From Candidatus Omnitrophota bacterium (GTDB taxonomy: Bacteria > Omnitrophota > Koll11 > Aquiviventales > Aquiviventaceae): a DNA stretch of 22,965 nt. Location: assembly GCA_016196415.1 (NCBI GenBank), contig JACPXS010000108.1, positions 1 through 22,965 of the forward strand. Reading direction: 5' to 3'. Position numbers and translations under genes: made by a program. Below the pieces are notes generated by a model, which saw only the letters and a program-made list of their open reading frames with translations, did no database searches and had not been told where the DNA came from. This document shows, piece by piece, positions 22,439-22,965 of this stretch; position 1 is the stretch's first letter; each line of letters begins with the position of its first letter.

Positions 22439-22878
22439 AGAGACCATCCAAGAGCGCTCAGCCGATTCCCGGTTACCGGGCGCTGCGGCGCATCCTGCAG
22501 TTTAACGACCAGGGCTTGGTCCCGACGATCATCCAGGACGCGAAGAGCCGGCAGGTGCTCACGCTGTGCTACCTCAACGAGGCGGCGCTGAAGAAGAGCC
22601 TCGAGACGGGAACGGTCTACCTCTTTCGCCGCTCGCAGCGCCGGCTCATGCAGAAAGGCGAAACCTCCGGGCACATCCAGGTGATTCGGGAGCTCTGCGT
22701 GGACTGCGAAGGCCAGTCGCTGCTCTTGCTGGTCGACCAGCGCGTGGCGGCCTGTCACGCCGGCTACTTCACCTGCTATTTCCGGCAGGCGGGCAAGGAT
22801 GGCCGGCTCAAGATTGTTGGGCGCAAAGCGTTCAATCCAGATGCTGTCTACCGCTCAAGTGGATATTCGGCCTTCTGA
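22435..22878 (+). CDS. hisI: Phosphoribosyl-AMP cyclohydrolase
   Basis: Zinc/magnesium enzyme that opens the adenine ring of PR-AMP. The 147-residue monofunctional protein has [37 protein letters not shown], and the zinc cysteines Cys91, Cys107 and Cys114 ([17 protein letters not shown]). The usual metal-binding D-C-D-x-D reads D-C-E-G-Q here, so two of the three acidic positions are changed (Asp to Glu, Asp to Gln). No HisE domain is fused. ATG 22435 overlaps the hisF stop, implying translational coupling. The last codons overlap a trpE-like ghost reading frame on the same strand. Confidence 0.93.
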   Translation: MKRPSKSAQPIPGYRALRRILQFNDQGLVPTIIQDAKSRQVLTLCYLNEAALKKSLETGTVYLFRRSQRRLMQKGETSGHIQVIRELCVDCEGQSLLLLVDQRVAACHAGYFTCYFRQAGKDGRLKIVGRKAFNPDAVYRSSGYSAF

Positions 22879-22900
22879 ATCCGAATTCGCGTCGTGTTAA
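22859..22900 (+). pseudogene. Degenerate duplicate of the trpE start
   Basis: From GTG 22859 the frame reads [13 protein letters not shown] and stops at TAA 22898-22900, overlapping ATG 22900 of trpE as TAATG. The trpE product begins MEIRPSEAEFLKL, so eight of the first ten residues are the same or conservative. Several codons differ only at the third base (ATT/ATC, CGG/CGA, CCT/CCG, TTC/TTT). It overlaps the hisI 3' end in another frame. It could be an old tandem duplication or a recombination scar. Confidence 0.5.
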
Positions 22901-22965
22901 TGGAAATCCGACCGTCTGAAGCAGAATTTCTCAAGCTGGCGCGGGAGGGCAACGTCATCCCGGTC
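22900..22965 (+). CDS. trpE: Anthranilate synthase component I, N-terminal fragment (runs off the window)
   Basis: Only 22 codons are present. MEIRPSEAEFLKLAREGNVIPV matches the N-terminal signature of TrpE (xPSxxEFxxLAxxGNxIPVYRE), which converts chorismate and an amino nitrogen donor to anthranilate. It follows hisI with a 21-bp gap and no clear Shine-Dalgarno sequence, so a his-trp biosynthetic cluster probably continues to the right. The call rests on this short motif alone; a related chorismate-using enzyme such as PabB is less likely. Confidence 0.75.
   Translation, partial: MEIRPSEAEFLKLAREGNVIPV

Overview
This is a GC-rich (roughly 60% or more G+C by eye) bacterial chromosomal segment made almost entirely of housekeeping genes. 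Most run on the + strand in tightly packed operons. The gene string rpsO-pnp-ftsK-rodZ-rimO-pgsA-pgpA-thpR-(cinA)-recA-recX-alaS, followed by a his operon, fits an uncultured lineage. Omnitrophota or a related candidate phylum is my best guess, inferred from gene order and protein flavour only. There is no phage, CRISPR array, plasmid gene, tRNA or rRNA.

Layout. 1-1740 is an RNA-processing cluster: a coiled-coil zinc-ribbon protein (5' end outside the window), a type I RNase H and the RNase P RNA gene rnpB. 1741-2013 is a gap with a strong hairpin, a palindromic heptamer repeat and a good sigma70-type promoter. 2017-10801 is one long probable operon: ribosomal protein S15, PNPase, FtsK, a RodZ-like protein, RimO, PgsA, an internally deleted PgpA and ThpR. 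10825-11903 (- strand) is cinA, which has lost the middle of its first domain and its reading frame. 11904-12213 holds a MITE-like element and the recA promoter. 12214-18052 is recA, an HtrA/DegP protease, recX and alaS. 18108-22878 is hisD-hisB-hisH-hisA-hisF-hisI, and trpE starts at 22900.

How the genes work together. The first third handles RNA turnover and maturation (RNase H, RNase P, S15, PNPase), then chromosome segregation, cell shape and phospholipid synthesis. The middle covers recombination and its modulator RecX, with periplasmic quality control and alanyl-tRNA synthesis. The last part encodes histidine biosynthesis from PR-AMP cyclohydrolase through imidazole-glycerol-phosphate synthase (HisH/HisF) to histidinol dehydrogenase, leading into tryptophan synthesis. 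hisG, hisE and hisC are not in the window.

Main discovery. The window is peppered with short-period (7- or 8-bp) tandem arrays arranged as inverted pairs, plus other palindromes. They occupy every non-overlapping his-operon gap, run up to the start codons of hisB, hisA and hisF (which lack Shine-Dalgarno sequences), supply the hisA stop codon, and sit in frame inside hisH and hisF beside conserved residues. A branched hairpin also expands rnpB. This looks like a family of coding-compatible palindromic elements, analogous to Rickettsia palindromic elements and to cyanobacterial heptamer repeats. Secondary observations are internal deletions in pgpA and cinA either side of thpR, a 131-bp element with terminal inverted repeats and 10-bp direct repeats upstream of recA, and a duplicated 'ghost' copy of the trpE start.
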